NCBI RefSeq assembly: GCF_019059575.1
Contig: NW_024881852.1
Location: forward strand, 548,181-612,180
Direction: 5' to 3'
DNA: 64,000 nucleotides
From: Amphibalanus amphitrite
Lineage: Eukaryota; Arthropoda; Thecostraca; Balanomorpha; Balanidae
The position numbers were made by a program, and so were the translations under genes. The notes under the pieces are model-generated. The model was not told the DNA's origin. It worked only from the letters and a program-made list of their open reading frames with translations, and did not search any database. Positions 10,682-22,228 of this stretch are shown in pieces; the stretch's first letter is position 1, and each line of letters opens with the position of its first letter.

Positions 10682-10980
10682 TTTGTGCACACTTCTCTTC
10701 GTCGTCCTCTCTTCGTCGTCTTCTCCTCATCATCGTCGACTACAGCATCGTCGTCACATCATCTGGAGGTCAGTCTGGTTTCTTTTGTCTTTACACTAGG
10801 GCTTAAGGTCACCAACACACAAATATTCAAGTTGAAACAATGCCCTACATCCAAGAGGCGTTCCGACAATTAAACATGAAGTCGATTATCTTCTATCTAT
10901 CGAAAATGACCCGTTTCGTCGCACTGACTGCCTTTGGCGGGTGTGTCCCCTGCCGACATGGTATGTCCCTTCCATTGCAG

Positions 10981-11076
10981 ATTGTTGTGTGCCAGAACGT
11001 GGCTCGAAAGGAGAACGTGGTACAAGGCATTCTTGTTCACGAGCTTATTCACATGTTCGACTTTTGTACCAAAAAG
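10981..11076 (+). CDS. ATP23: ATP23-like metalloprotease, exon 4 (HELIH active site)
   Basis: A 96-nt phase-0 exon between acceptor TTCCATTGCAG and donor GTATGT. It encodes IVVCQNVARKENVVQGIL followed by the zinc-binding motif HELIH (11038-11052, about residues 163-167) and MFDFCTKK. In M76 peptidases the two His residues bind zinc and the Glu is the catalytic base. All three are present, so the enzyme is predicted to be active. Confidence 0.92.
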
Positions 11077-11433
11077 GTATGTTCACAGCTTTACCAAAAA
11101 GTAATGTTCAGTGTTCACATCGTCAATTTTAGTTGTATAGATATTGATATAGCATTATAAGTTTGAAACTGTTTTACACGCACAATTTTCATATATGTAT
11201 GTAGTTTTCCCTCGAGGCATCTGCTAACTGTCTGGTAGGGAGCGGAACTTTGCTTTAAAATTGCTAAGATGTTAATGGATGCCGATGACTTGTTATCCGG
11301 GCGCCCTAGATAAAAACATTATCACTTTTCTATACCACGTTTTATTCGATAGCACGTGGATTTTTATCGGTTAACATATGATCTATACTTGTCGATTATC
11401 AGTCACATTTATATATTTATCTCTCTTCATCAG

Positions 11434-11562
11434 GTGAATTTCGCGAATCTGGAGCACTTGGCCTGCACGGAGATTCGTGCAGCGAACCTGACGCACTGCA
11501 GCTACATTAGCTCAATCATGCAAGGCGACTCCAGTCCCATCAACATCAAGCGGACACACCAG
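11434..11562 (+). CDS. ATP23: ATP23-like metalloprotease, exon 5
   Basis: A 129-nt phase-0 exon between acceptor CTTCATCAG and donor GTAGTG. It encodes VNFANLEHLACTEIRAANL, the strongly conserved post-active-site block (HLAC-x-E-x-RAANL), then THCSYISSIMQGDSSPINI and KRTHQ. The intron on each side is short (357 and 433 nt). Confidence 0.9.
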
Positions 11563-11995
11563 GTAGTGCCATTAGATTACAAACCTCGCTCATATGTAAA
11601 GCCTTTTGCGCTCTCCGCTCGATAGTGGGCGTATTTATTTCCCGCGCAATGGGCAGTTTTCATAATACTAATTGCAACGTCGATTTCAATGTAGAAAATA
11701 GAAATTATGTACCATAAAAATTGACAAAAAAGGTCTTAGAGGAATCAAGTTTTATCTTGGTGATAAAATGTCTTTCGTTTGTCATTTGCCCGCGTGAATA
11801 AAATAAATAAAACACAAGAGTTTTATTCTCAAGAGTTAAATTTTAAAGTTTAAAGAAAGTTTACGTTTTCGACCTCTAGAGTTCTCGTGAGTGTGTCTCA
11901 AAGTGATGACAACATTCAGTACTCTGGGCGAGTGCCGCTGTCGTCGAAGACGCTCTGTCGAATGTGCGGGTCACGTGTCGTCTTTCGGTTGGCAG

Positions 11996-12190
11996 GAGTG
12001 CGTGAAGAACAAGGCGGCCTGCTCACTGGTGGCGGCGCGCGGCATCAGCAAGCGGGAGGCAGTGCGCATCGTGGACCTCGTGTTTCCGCAGTGCTACGGC
12101 GACCTGGAGCCGATCGGCCGACGGGTGCGGCGCAACAGCGACGATATTCGCCGCGCGTACCTGGAGCGCCACAAGTACGGCTACGTATGA
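11996..12190 (+). CDS. ATP23: ATP23-like metalloprotease, last exon
   Basis: A 195-nt exon after acceptor GGTTGGCAG. It begins ECVKNKAACSLVAARGIS, contains the conserved VFPQCYGDLEPIGR block and ends HKYGYV with TGA at 12188-12190. The family's C-terminal pattern (VDEVF-x-x-C-x-x-D-x-E-P-F/I-G-R) is clear. Codons here are strongly GC-ending, unlike exon 1. I see no AATAAA close behind the stop. Overlapping frames on both strands are shadows of this GC-rich exon. Confidence 0.9.
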   Translation, partial: ECVKNKAACSLVAARGISKREAVRIVDLVFPQCYGDLEPIGRRVRRNSDDIRRAYLERHKYGYV

Positions 12191-12815
12191 CGGTTGCCGG
12201 CGGCGCCAGCGGCGGCGGCTCCCGGACCTCGCGACTGCCCCAGTTAACGCCACGGAGATGGGCCCGTGTTGCTGGCGCCACCGCTGCTGCAGACCCGGAA
12301 CAGTAGGTCATTATTTGTTATTTTCCTTGACGTTTGATTGTTGGTAACAAATCGTGTACAATGATCACTTTCTGTGCATGGTGTTGAATATAAGATTCGC
12401 TTTTTAGGTCAGTCTGGTGTTATTTCGCATATCATTTGCGCGAAACGAAGCGCTATCATCATAGGCGTCGCCAGAGACTGGTTGGCAGGAGGAGGAGGGG
12501 GGGGGGGGGACAAAATCAGTTTTGGCGAAAACCTTGCCTTTTACAGTCGTTACTCACTCGTTTTGTACATGTATCATTAGACGCGCCATGGTGCGAGGAA
12601 TGGGATGGCATTGGCGACAAGGTGTTTCCTCTAGCTATGACACGTAAACAATTATTTTTGGTAAAAACAACTGCGATATAATCGACTGACCTTACGTCTG
12701 TGTTAGCACTGACCAGGGTAGATATTTTTTAGTGAGGAGTGCACAGGTGGCCGACCCCTCTCACAAGGTGCAGCCGCTCATAATGCTCACCCAGAAAAGG
12801 TTGAAAGCGCTCCAG
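12191..12815. other. 3' flank of ATP23
   Basis: The sequence falls quickly from GC-rich to AT-rich after the stop. A G-rich tract at 12486-12508 looks like a remnant of a TTAA-type element. No coding region or clear polyadenylation hexamer was found. Confidence 0.4.
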
Positions 12816-13781
12816 TTAACCCGCGCACCGACGGGGGGGGGGCGGATATCCGCCCCGCCGCGAAATTTGGCACGACTATTCTCTCATCAATTTTAAACAT
12901 GGTGTGCAAGTCTGAACCTCCTAAATTTTAAGGTCAGGTCACCAGGTCACTTTGAATGACCCAACCTCAAGTCACTTTTTTGCAACTTTGTCACCATGCC
13001 AGAGCTACAGTAGATGTCGGAGGCCTTTGAAAGTCGCAGGATGTTATAAGGTCATTAATAGCTACAATTTGTATATCTCGGAATTTTGATATCGATGACC
13101 TTAGGTCAGGTCAATTTCTCGACCTCCCCATTATAAGTCAATGGGGGAAAAATCAACTCCTTGTTTTTACCACTAAAACGGGTCGGAATGGCCCAAATAC
13201 CATACATGACTTAATATACGATCAACGTTCACTACCTTGAGGTCTGTTTTGCTGTTGGGCAGCTGTAAGGTCATGTGACGTCATCAAAGGTCACCAGCGG
13301 TTTTTTGCCTATAACTCCGTACACTACAGGAACAAGATACAGTCGCGCGAATGGTCTCATTGTGTTCAGCTCGTCAAGGCGCATCGAATGATATACATGA
13401 TGACCTCGAGGTCACGTGACCTGAGGTCAACCGTTGACCTTGACCTTTCGAGGTCAACATATATACCATTCGATGCGGATTGACGAGAGGGTCACGATGA
13501 TCCCCTTAGTTTGTTCCTATCTTGACTAGTTCGAAAGTTATTCGAGAAAAACTCCATAGCTAGCGCCGCCATTTTGACTTTTTTTACCCCTGTGACGTCA
13601 TCTTTGACCTGACCTGAAAATGACCTTGGTAAAAATTGTAGATCTTGCCCGTGCGTATCCCGTGCCGTTTACCGCTTGTCGCTATCTTGCTTCGTTCTCG
13701 AGATCTCAGGGGGGGGGCGGTCATCCGCCCCCCCCCCGTCGGTTCTAAGTTGGCGCAGACCCCCGTCGGTGCGCGGGTTAA
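12816..13781. mobile_element. Complete TTAA-type MITE, family A
   Basis: TTAA at 12816-12819 and 13778-13781 bounds an 18-bp inverted terminus: CCCGCGCACCGACGGGGG on the left, its complement on the right. Inside each end is a G-run/C-run hairpin. On the left GGCGGATATCCGCC is a perfect palindrome, and on the right GGGCGG and CCGCCC enclose TCAT. The interior carries many AGGTCA/TGACCT half-sites and two TGACGTCA octamers, with no open frame. TTAA target sites are typical of piggyBac-superfamily elements, so this is probably a nonautonomous relative. Confidence 0.8.
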
Positions 13782-15957
13782 TCGACTCAAGATTACTTTA
13801 CTACTCAGGTTGGTTCACTAGGGAAATAAAGGCGCCGTAGCTACGTCACGGATTTGGTAGCAATCTGGTAGCAATTTTTGCAGACATCAATGGCGCACGT
13901 GTTGTTTGATCGTCGCCAATACTATTTTACTGCACTATTTTGTCATTTCACTGCAATGTATTGTACATTACATTTGAAAATTAAAATAAGGAAATATTCG
14001 TAACCCAGCAAGTCAGTTATTCTTTGAGGCAGCACTCTGTCAGCATTGAGCCTTCAGAATGTGTTATTTGATAGACTTTCCCACATTTCCTACTCTTGTG
14101 GAAAACTTTCTTAGTCATCAAAAATGTATGCACATATGAATAATTAGAACTTCATTTTCAAAGTTTTATAGAAATAAGATTTGACATGACATTATCATAA
14201 GGCTACCTGTCCATTTCATCCAACCAATTAAATATTCATCCAGCAGAAGGCAGGTACCTCTGACAAGGTACTGATATCCCTTATCTACACCAATATTTCA
14301 GGACAATGACAGAGAATGAGAAGCTATTAAAACTTCAGCATAGGAAAGGGAAGTTATGGCTTATGCATATTAAAAAACATCAGATAATGCTTTTGAACCA
14401 TCTCATTCACCAGCACACATCAATCCGGCTCCTGGCTTCTGTCAAGGAAACATTCCAAAATAATGCATTATTTTATTTCATTGACCACCTTGCAAAAGAC
14501 AAACAGCAAACACATCACCACCAAAAACAAAAATAGTCAACAGGTAGGTACCAGCTGATCTAGCCGTGCTGTGTCATGTGCCTTTGAAAAACTTGAGCAG
14601 TCAGGGTTGAATAAACACCCCAAACTTAGCCATTCATGCATGAACAAGTGCAAATTCTGGTCGAGCATTTTAATAAAAATGAAACTAACAGCATTGTAGG
14701 TTAGAATTATAAAAGACAATTACAAAAAAACAGCAGAGCTTACTCTACAAGGCATAACCATTAATTTTATAACTGACATCCAAATTCGCATCTCCGAAGT
14801 TTAACCCACCTACCAGCCACCTGCACATTTCTGCGCACATGTGCTGCGCAGTGTGCACAGTCACTACACATTACACAATTATGAGAATTAAAATAGTTTT
14901 AAACAATCATGCAAGTCAGGACTGGTATGCAGATTCACAAGTTCTCTCAACATCTTCAATTACCAACAATCAACAGCACCTTGTGATCTCAGTAACTCCG
15001 CAGATCCATCTTGTTTTCCATTTTCAGTTTTCAATTGAAATATAAGTTCCATCTGGGAGACACATGTTGCATCATTATGTTTAAACAATTATTATGCTTG
15101 AACTTTTGATTTTTTATGTGAACTTCACTTCAAAAGTTGATTCAATTTTAAAGTTGATGTAATTTGTATAATGCTACGATCACGGCGCACCAAATCACAG
15201 ATAACTTGAAAATAATCAAGCAAAAGCCACATTCTTCAGCAAACTATGAGAGCTATCTGATCCATGCTGCGTTGAAATAATTGAAAATCGCCAAAATCAG
15301 TCAAAATATGACAATTAAATTAATATAAACTTCACAAAACTCTGATTTGTGAGGCAATGCGCAACAGAAATGCGAGGGAATATGGTAGTAATCTGGTAGC
15401 AATTATGAAGGATTTCCCTTGTCGCTGATGAAAAAACACTTGAAACAAATTTTTTAACGCAGAGGAAATCCTTCATTATGAGTTGCAGGGACCATTTGAT
15501 TGGCCCATTTTAGATAAATATAGGCCGAATGTTTCGATTTCAACCCCATTTATCGTAATGAGACGAATCCATTGGCTTAGTGGTACGTCTTTTGAACACA
15601 TGTAGGCCTTAGATTTCTCCTTAGCCCGCCTGAAACACACCATGCTTTGCATGCATTTCTATGGGTGAAGGAAAATTCATGCGCCGTGATGACGTCACGG
15701 TAAAGGAATTCTGAAGCTCGTGAACGGAATCGACTGGCCTTGCTAAGACCCACATTCACGCGTGCAGAGTTTCTACGTGAAATGCATAGCGCTTATGACA
15801 GTTATTCATTGTAACAAAGTATAAAGTAGGCATTCGGCGGAAAGTGAATGTCGGAAGTGTAAATCGAAAGTTATTAATCTTTATCCTGTGAGTTGGTGCA
15901 TGTTCACACTCTCCAGCTTTGGTGTGCAGGGATGCGTTGAAAAACGCGAATAGACAA
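13782..15957. other. Unassigned AT-rich DNA
   Basis: No convincing exon. The tract TGGTAGCAATCTGGTAGCAA at 13856-13875 recurs in part at 15386. An inverted repeat, ATGAAGGATTTCC and its complement, lies around 15410-15480. Short frames at 14306-14536 and 14839-15045 have low-complexity or AT-driven composition and no family resemblance. Confidence 0.4.
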
Positions 15958-16299
15958 TAGGGTGTCTCGAAAAATAAAGTTGACATGCCTATAGTCCAAA
16001 ACATTTGCAATCGAGTCTGCTGGTTTCGAAAATCGCAATTAAAAAATTATGAGCCATTGTCTTCAACAAGCGCAGTCGCGATTTCCAAAAGCTTGCACCT
16101 ACTTTTCGGGCGTTGCAGTCTCCATTGGTTTTGCTTGGTGTTAGTGGCAGTAATAATACGGTGGTTTTCACGAAAGTCTCAGGCAGAGTTCGTGGGCGAA
16201 GAGTTTAATCGTAGTTTCAGGTCGAAAGTTAATTGACTTTATTTAGTGTAGACGTTGTCGATACACTTTTTAAAGTCACGCCTGTAATGCGACCCTCGC

Positions 16300-16410
16300 T
16301 TCAGCGCAGCTAAACTCTGGACAAACCACGTCCGGCACCAGCCCATAATCTCAGTCGGAACTCGAACCAGACACGCTAGCGCCACAGACGCCTAGTCGAC
16401 ACTCGAGCCC
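16300..16410 (-). repeat. Possible tRNA-derived SINE fragment
   Basis: Read on the minus strand, GGCGCTAGCGTGTCTGGTTC and then GAGTTCCG resembles a tRNA T-arm (B-box) sequence. It is followed by a body with GGGCTGGTGCCGGACG. A clear A box is not visible, so this is a partial or decayed copy. Confidence 0.3.
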
Positions 16411-16777
16411 CTCGAGCCCGACCGCGGCAGCAGCACAGTGATAACTTTCGTCTGCTCTAACCATAATCATAGTACCCACCCAAGCCACAATTGTGAGCCG
16501 TCTCGTGTCCAGAGCCTACTTGCCACTTGGCGAGGACGAGAACGACGCCCTCTGCCGCCTGGAGGCTTGGTGAGTTTCACCTCGAGGGGCTGCGGCCGCC
16601 AGTGTTGGTTGAACTCTCGTGATGGTGTCGACTGTCGATGTATGCATTGGTGGTGAAGTTCCTCATTTATTATCAGGCCATGGCAAAGCCCGGTCCAAGT
16701 ACCCGTAACCAGACCGTGGCCCCGGTCCTGAATGTCCACCCAGCAGAGCTTCCTCCAGCTCTAATGGTCTCTTACAC

Positions 16778-17478
16778 GGGCGGATCTGCAGGGAGGGGGC
16801 ATTTAGGGCTATGCCCCCTCAAAGGCCTAAAGTGGCCTGTTTGCCCCCCCCCCCCCCAACGACAATGAACCATAGTTCAGTCAGTGCGTGGCCCAGGAGC
16901 CGAGTTAAACGGGGTGTTTTACCACCTCCCGGCCCGCAAAGGTTGCGCCAAGCACCGACCCGGAGCGGGTTAACGCGTCGACAAAAGCAATGTGAAGTGT
17001 TTATACAAAGTGATAGGTATAAAGGCATGGGTCGGGTGGGTTACCATTTCTATATTTTTTCTTTTTAATTAAAAAATGTTCATCGTGTCAGGGCTGTGAC
17101 GAAAAATAAGTGGCCTAAATCCGATGAGAAAATAGGATTTGGGGGTACGCTAGGTTTGGCTCCTACATGAGTTACCCTCCCCACCCCACCCCCAAAAAAA
17201 CGCAAATCTGGCAGGGGCGCGGGAACTACTTTCCGACTGGGGGGGCACACCATAATAGAGATTAACCTAGGGTACCCCCAAATCTAGTTTTCTCACCGGT
17301 TTTAGGCCACTTATTTTTCACCCCTCTGCTTTTTCAACAAAAAAAGAAAACATTTGCAAAAAAAGTGTGGTATTCCGTCTCAAAGCTGTGGGGGCACCGC
17401 CCCCACGGCCCCAGAGTTGGGGGGGCAAGCTGCCCCCACTGCCCCCCCGGCTCCCGCGCCTATGAAATCTGGATCCGC
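16778..17478. mobile_element. Inverted-repeat element with GCGGATC ends
   Basis: The outer ends GGGCGGATCTGCAG (16778) and CTGGATCCGC (ending about 17478) are partly inverted. An inner pair of arms is longer: about 17090-17160 is the reverse complement of 17262-17325, sharing AAAATAAGTGGCCTAAA and the GGGGGTACGCTAGG-type block. C-runs and G-runs are abundant. A GCGGG|TTAA terminus at 16964-16973 suggests that a TTAA-type fragment is nested inside. Confidence 0.4.
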
Positions 17479-18197
17479 TAGTCTTCCTCGCACGCAGCTT
17501 CCGTGGAGAAGCGATGTTCTCCGATGATTCCTGAAGCAGAGGAATGCTGCTAGCGCAAAATAGTGTCGCAGAAGCGTGTCGGCCATGACGGCCGATATCA
17601 ATGTCAGCCGTGCGAAATCAAGGCTCGACCTCCCACTTATCCGGACAAAAAAAAAATGGAATGGAGTGCGCTCAAGAGCAAGAAAGAAACGTAGAAAACG
17701 CCGTATATCATGTGTGTTGGCATTCTTACTGCATTTTACCTAGTCAGCGACATGGATATTAGCTTTTAGCATAACCTACTGTCAGCAGGATGAGTATCAC
17801 TCAGGTAGCAATTTTTGGATATGTTGCGCTAGGAAAGTGTTTTAGTAAATGTTTATGCAACAACTGTATTGATTCGTTGAAAGATCGCAAGCTGAAGCGA
17901 GAACGCATTTATAAGGTTTACGTGAAAATAACACCGAAGAAAGCCTATGGGGACTGCAACGCCTGAAATTGTCAGGAAAGGGTTACGATAGTCGAGGTGC
18001 GCTGGTTCTTAACATTAAATGAAAATTCTTTTATCATCATTTCATGTCATAATAAGGCTAGATGCAAGTGGTTTTTGCTATAGGAAGTGAATTAATTTTT
18101 TTGACCCCACTTTCGAGACACCCTAATAGACAAGGCACCAAAAATTTACGACATATAGGAAAGGGACCCCTCAGAAGTGGGCTTGGGATTCTCAGAC

Positions 18198-18302
18198 CAG
18201 GGCTGCGGAGTCGGTCGGAGTCGGCAATTTTGCCCGGAGTCGGAGTCTGAGTTGACTTGGAGTCGCTAAAATCTTACAGACTCCGACTCCGGAGACGGAG
18301 TT
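18198..18302. mobile_element. Truncated hAT-like MITE with GAGTCG repeats
   Basis: It begins CAGGGCTGCGGAGTCGG, the same terminus as the complete copies at 30782, 31949 and 42959, and runs through GAGTCGGAGTC repeats. The right end decays at ACTCCGGAGACGGAG without the CCGCAGCCCTG terminus. Confidence 0.6.
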
Positions 18303-18367
18303 AACACTGCGTGGCTCAAAGTCATGCCCTACACCTGGTTGCTTGACGATCTTTCGCTCGTTGATCT

Positions 18368-19235
18368 TTAACCCTCGCCCGTATAGGGGGGGTCGAACGG
18401 ACCCCCCCCCCATGGTTTTTCGCGAATAACTCGCGTAAAAAGCGGCCGATCGCGACGAAACTTTCAGTACCCTCGCGTTATTCAATTTTACACCTACCCT
18501 GAAAATTTCATGACCCTGACCCAAATGACCTTTGACCTGTCACCTACTTTTCGAGACCATGTTTGGCCAGAATCGCGATTCGGCGTATGTCGGCTCGCAT
18601 TAGCCGCGCGTTTGCAGTCTTTTCGTGGTTTCAAGCGTTCAGACATGTGATATGGTGTTGCCCCCATGCATTAGGGTGTGTGTCAAGGTCACCTGAAGGT
18701 CAGGTCAGGTCATTGACCTTTGATGACCTCGGTTCACTTTTTCGAGTTTTACATGTTTCTAGGCCAGTTTTTGGAGCTGAATTCGAATTTATCAACCATA
18801 TGAACATTTACGAAGTAGTTTTGGTGCCTTCGTAACATGTTACGAAGCTGTCAGAGGCGGTTGACACCTACTAGGAATACCCGGTAGGACCCATACTGGT
18901 TGACCCGACCTGACCTGACCCGACCTGGACTAAATGCATGAAGACATCATCTGTGATTAAAACTAACATGATATTCGTGATCAGCACCCCGAAAAACCCC
19001 TTAGCAGCCACACTTTACGACGTTCTAACAGGTCCCGATTTTCCCGACTTTTGGGTCATTGACCTGACCTGCAAGGTCAACCAATGACTTAGAACCTTAA
19101 AATTGGGTATCATCGGCTCCCTCTCGTCACGGGCAACACGCTCGTTTTTTTCCGCGAAGCTCTAGCTCGATCAGGGGCGAAACGGCCCCCCTGTACGTTC
19201 GTGGCTGGAAAAACACCAATACGGGCGAGGGTTAA
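18368..19235. mobile_element. Complete TTAA-type MITE, family B
   Basis: Bounded by TTAA at 18368-18371 and 19232-19235, with inverted ends CCCTCGCCCGTAT and ATACGGGCGAGGG. A G-run/TCGAACGGA/C-run hairpin sits inside the left end. The interior has AGGTCA arrays and no open frame. It shares its right TTAA with the next element, so the two are directly abutted. The truncated copy at 6985-7807 belongs to this family. Confidence 0.8.
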
Positions 19236-20377
19236 CCCGCGCCCCGTAGGGGGGGGGGGGCGAAACGGCCCCCCTGTCCTTTTCCGTCGATATCTCCTAA
19301 ATGGCTGGAGATATCGCCACCAAACTTTCAGGACCCCTCCGGGCATCAATTTTACACATTGTTACCAATTTTTTTCCAGAGACTATGATAGGTTGGCCAC
19401 AAATGACGTCAGAATGACGTCATGTTCTGTTATTTTCGACCGAAAAAAGACCTTCGCGAGAAGAGCTGTCAGGCCTACAGTTTGAAGATACAGAAAAATG
19501 ATCAAGACATAAAAGGTGTAGAGCTACAAAACTGCTATCTCGGATTTTTGAAATTTTTGAGTTTTGACCCCCAAAAATAAAAAAAAAAGTTTTTTTTTTG
19601 AAATATTAGCCAAAAATAAAAAAATAGTTTCGAAAAAAAACGGAATATATGTGATAGTACCTTCCGTCTTCTATCTACATGCCAACTTTCAGATCGATAT
19701 CTCGTTTTTTGGCCAAGTTATAGCGAAAAAAAGCTGTTCCAAAATGATGACGTCGAATTTTCAAACTCAATTTTTGGCAATTATAGACCACGTAGGGCAA
19801 AACAAAGACCACCCCATAGCCGTGGTCTCCCCGTGACGAGCTGCATCGAATCGATACCCATTTTATGCAAAAATATCAACATTGAAATTTGACCTGTTTT
19901 GACCTGACCTAGACCTGACCTTCACCAAAACGTGACCTAAGCTGGCCCCAAAGGCTGCCTGACCCACATAGTCGCATTTGTCATGTAAAATGGACCATAA
20001 AACATGTATCACACGACACTTTCATATTGTATGCCCCAGTGACCTGACCTCTGTGACCACAGATAGCAAAGTATGTGTTTGACGAACAATGTACCATCGA
20101 TGGTTTTCAATAACTTACCAATTTACTCGATTTCATATCACATTTCTTGAAATGCCTGTGAACGGTGAAAATCCGACCTTTGACCTGACCTGTGACGTCA
20201 TCGGTTTGACCTAGGTCAATGAAATTTGGTCTCAAGGTAGTTCCCCGGTGGGGTTATCGAACGCTGATTGAATTTTGAAAATCGGTCGGTAAATTTTCGA
20301 GGTCTTAGGGTGGCTGAAACGCCCCCCCCCCCTACGGTTGGTAGGGTCCGCTGATAGCCCTACGGGGCGCGGGTTAA
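19232..20377. mobile_element. Complete TTAA-type MITE, family C
   Basis: The ends CCCGCGCCCCGTAGGG and CCCTACGGGGCGCGGG are perfect inverted repeats inside TTAA at 19232-19235 and 20374-20377. A G-run/CGAAACGG/C-run hairpin lies near the left end. Two TGACGTCA octamers sit at about 19404-19421 and another at about 20193. The interior is AT-rich with AGGTCA arrays and no coding capacity. Confidence 0.8.
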
Positions 20378-20600
20378 AATTCAAATTCGTTGAAGTTAAG
20401 GACTTACCTCTGTTTTGGAAGAGTGTTTTCATGGAAAAAAGCTTAAGTCGGCTTCTGCTTCAAAACCTATATTTATTTCTGCATGCTAGTTAAAAAGTGC
20501 TTACTCGTATTTGCAATGCAAGGCCTTGGAACGGGCAAATGGTTGCTTCAGGCAAAATAAAAAGATCTCCGACATGAAATTTGATTCAATTTTATGTGCT

Positions 20601-21125
20601 TTACCCGCGAGTTGCGGGGGGGGGGGGCGTTAAACGCCTCCACTTTTTTCGCCGCGCTATAGCATAAAAACGGCGCGCCAAAATTTGGGTACCTGTAGGG
20701 AATACCTGTACCTGTAGAGCTTAAACTGTAGGGATTGATTGAAGTTTATTGTGACGAAGTTTCAAAAAAATCGGTCGGAAATTTTTTTTGAGATATCAAG
20801 GTTTTAGTGACGTCATGATTTCTGAGTTTTCGACTAAAAACGGCATATGTTCAAAAAATCATACAAAATCACAGAATAAAGATACAGACATGCCGTAAAC
20901 GCCATTAGACGGCCAATACCATGGGCATGAACAATCAAATGGCTATCGTCGGTTTTTGAATATCGTTCCGCATTTTCCAAAATCTTGAACTGAATCTTGG
21001 CAATTTCTCGTGACTACTTCACGACCATGATACATGCATTTCTTAAATTGAACTTTTTGAACCAAACACGTACACATATGATAAAATGAATGTCACCATC
21101 GTGTTCTACGCCCAAAATTACACTC
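20601..21125. mobile_element. Truncated TTAA-type MITE, family E
   Basis: It starts TTACCCGCGAGTTGCGGGG, where the final TTAA base is changed. A G-run/CGTTAAACG hairpin follows, then sequence matching the right half of 34840-35768 in reverse, ending near the GTTCTACGCCCAAAATTAC block. The other half is missing. Confidence 0.6.
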
Positions 21126-22228
21126 CCTCCCGCCGCCACACAACTATATGAGTAATGTCATCGTCTGAAAATGCTCTCTGGGTACAGCTTGTTCATGCTC
21201 ATGCTTGTTCAAAGCAAGAGGTATTTGCACTTTTCCTCTCAATTGTTTTATAGTGGTAAGGTCATGAATCCCGACCTTCCAGTGCCCGACCACCGCTGAC
21301 CGCGCCGATCCGTCGCCATGGTGCAGCGGCCCGACCGGTGGGCACACCGTGGGACGGTAAATGGAACTGGTGATTTACATTAAACTGAGTTCGAAAATTT
21401 TACGCATGAATGACATGGATGTAGCATAAGTACCTAATGCCAATACGCGGCGTTTCGGAGCGTAGATTCTGCTACACACCTAAAAACCTAGCCCATCCCC
21501 CCCCCCCGGTGACGGATAAATGTTATGTCTCGCGAGTGTGACTTTGTCCCCCCCCCCCTTTTGCTGGCGGCTGCGACCGCCAGTGCACTGATTACACTAA
21601 AACATTTTTTACAAAGTAATTGTGTTGGACATTAATTTGTACCTAAATAGACAACTCAGCTGCGATGATAACAAGCAACTTCTAACAATCATAAGGGCAT
21701 TTAAAACGATTTGACAACGCTTAATTTGATTTATTTTTTAACAGCCGACGACTACAAAGAAGTGGGCGTTACGTTGGGCGGTGGTCAGCACATTTGCAAT
21801 GCACACAGAGTGCACAATTGACTCTTAGATGCTTAAGATTTATGGTCTTAAAAGCCATGTAATCATACATGATCGGTCGTTTTCTGTACAGTTGGCACAT
21901 AGATGAACAATATCGGTCCCTTTTACATGGATTTTAAAGGAGACGTACCTCAACATAATATTCTCGTGAGCTGATTGACGATTTGTTTTAAGCAAGACGA
22001 TGTTTGATCCAGGTAGACTCAACTCAAGTTACTCAAGGTAGACTCGAAAAATTCTAGCAAATGCAATAATCCCTGAAAATTTGAAGTGATGATAATGAAA
22101 CATTTACGTAAATTATTCGTATTTAACGTGAAAATATTCTAAATGTAACGCTCACATTATTGGTTTTCGTAATTTCGAAAATTCTGTTAGCAGAGGTATT
22201 ATGTTAACTCTCCTGTTAAGCGATTAAT
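21126..22228. other. Region upstream of the paired small genes
   Basis: GC-rich at 21270-21350, then poly-C tracts at 21498-21508 and 21550-21560, then AT-rich up to the first small gene. No exon can be supported. A possible ATG-bearing open segment before a GTAAAT donor at about 21355 is too short to call. Confidence 0.35.

Larger units (their letters stand above)
8225..10876 (+). mobile_element. Penelope-like retroelement in ATP23 intron 3
   Basis: A full-size Penelope-like element lies in the sense orientation inside intron 3 (8000-10980). It has near-identical inverted terminal segments of about 121 bp (8222-8342 and 10705-10825) and one long reverse transcriptase/GIY-YIG frame. A 51-bp extension lies beyond the right inverted segment. 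A perfect 13-bp target duplication, TGAAGTCGATTAT, sits at 8212-8224 and 10877-10889. Terminal inverted segments, an extension on one side and a target duplication of this size are all known for Penelope elements. The open frame and near-identical ends indicate a recent insertion. Confidence 0.85.
15960..18123. mobile_element. Tc1/mariner-like inverted-repeat element with nested insertions
   Basis: The left end GGGTGTCTCGAAA at 15960 and right end TTTCGAGACACCC ending at 18123 are exact inverted repeats, each flanked by TA. The next 40 bp inside also share CCTATAG in both ends. No transposase is readable. The interior contains a SINE-like fragment (about 16270-16410) and another inverted-repeat element (16778-17478), which explain its length. 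Confidence 0.5.

Noticed and set aside
14306-15045. Small frames of 76 and 68 codons in AT-rich DNA
   Set aside because: No splice-site support, no family match and no GC-ending codon bias like the confirmed genes here.
15420-15475. CTGATGA followed by GAAAC between complementary arms, resembling a hammerhead ribozyme
   Set aside because: The segment between the two boxes cannot form a proper stem II, and the bases next to the cleavage position do not pair as required.
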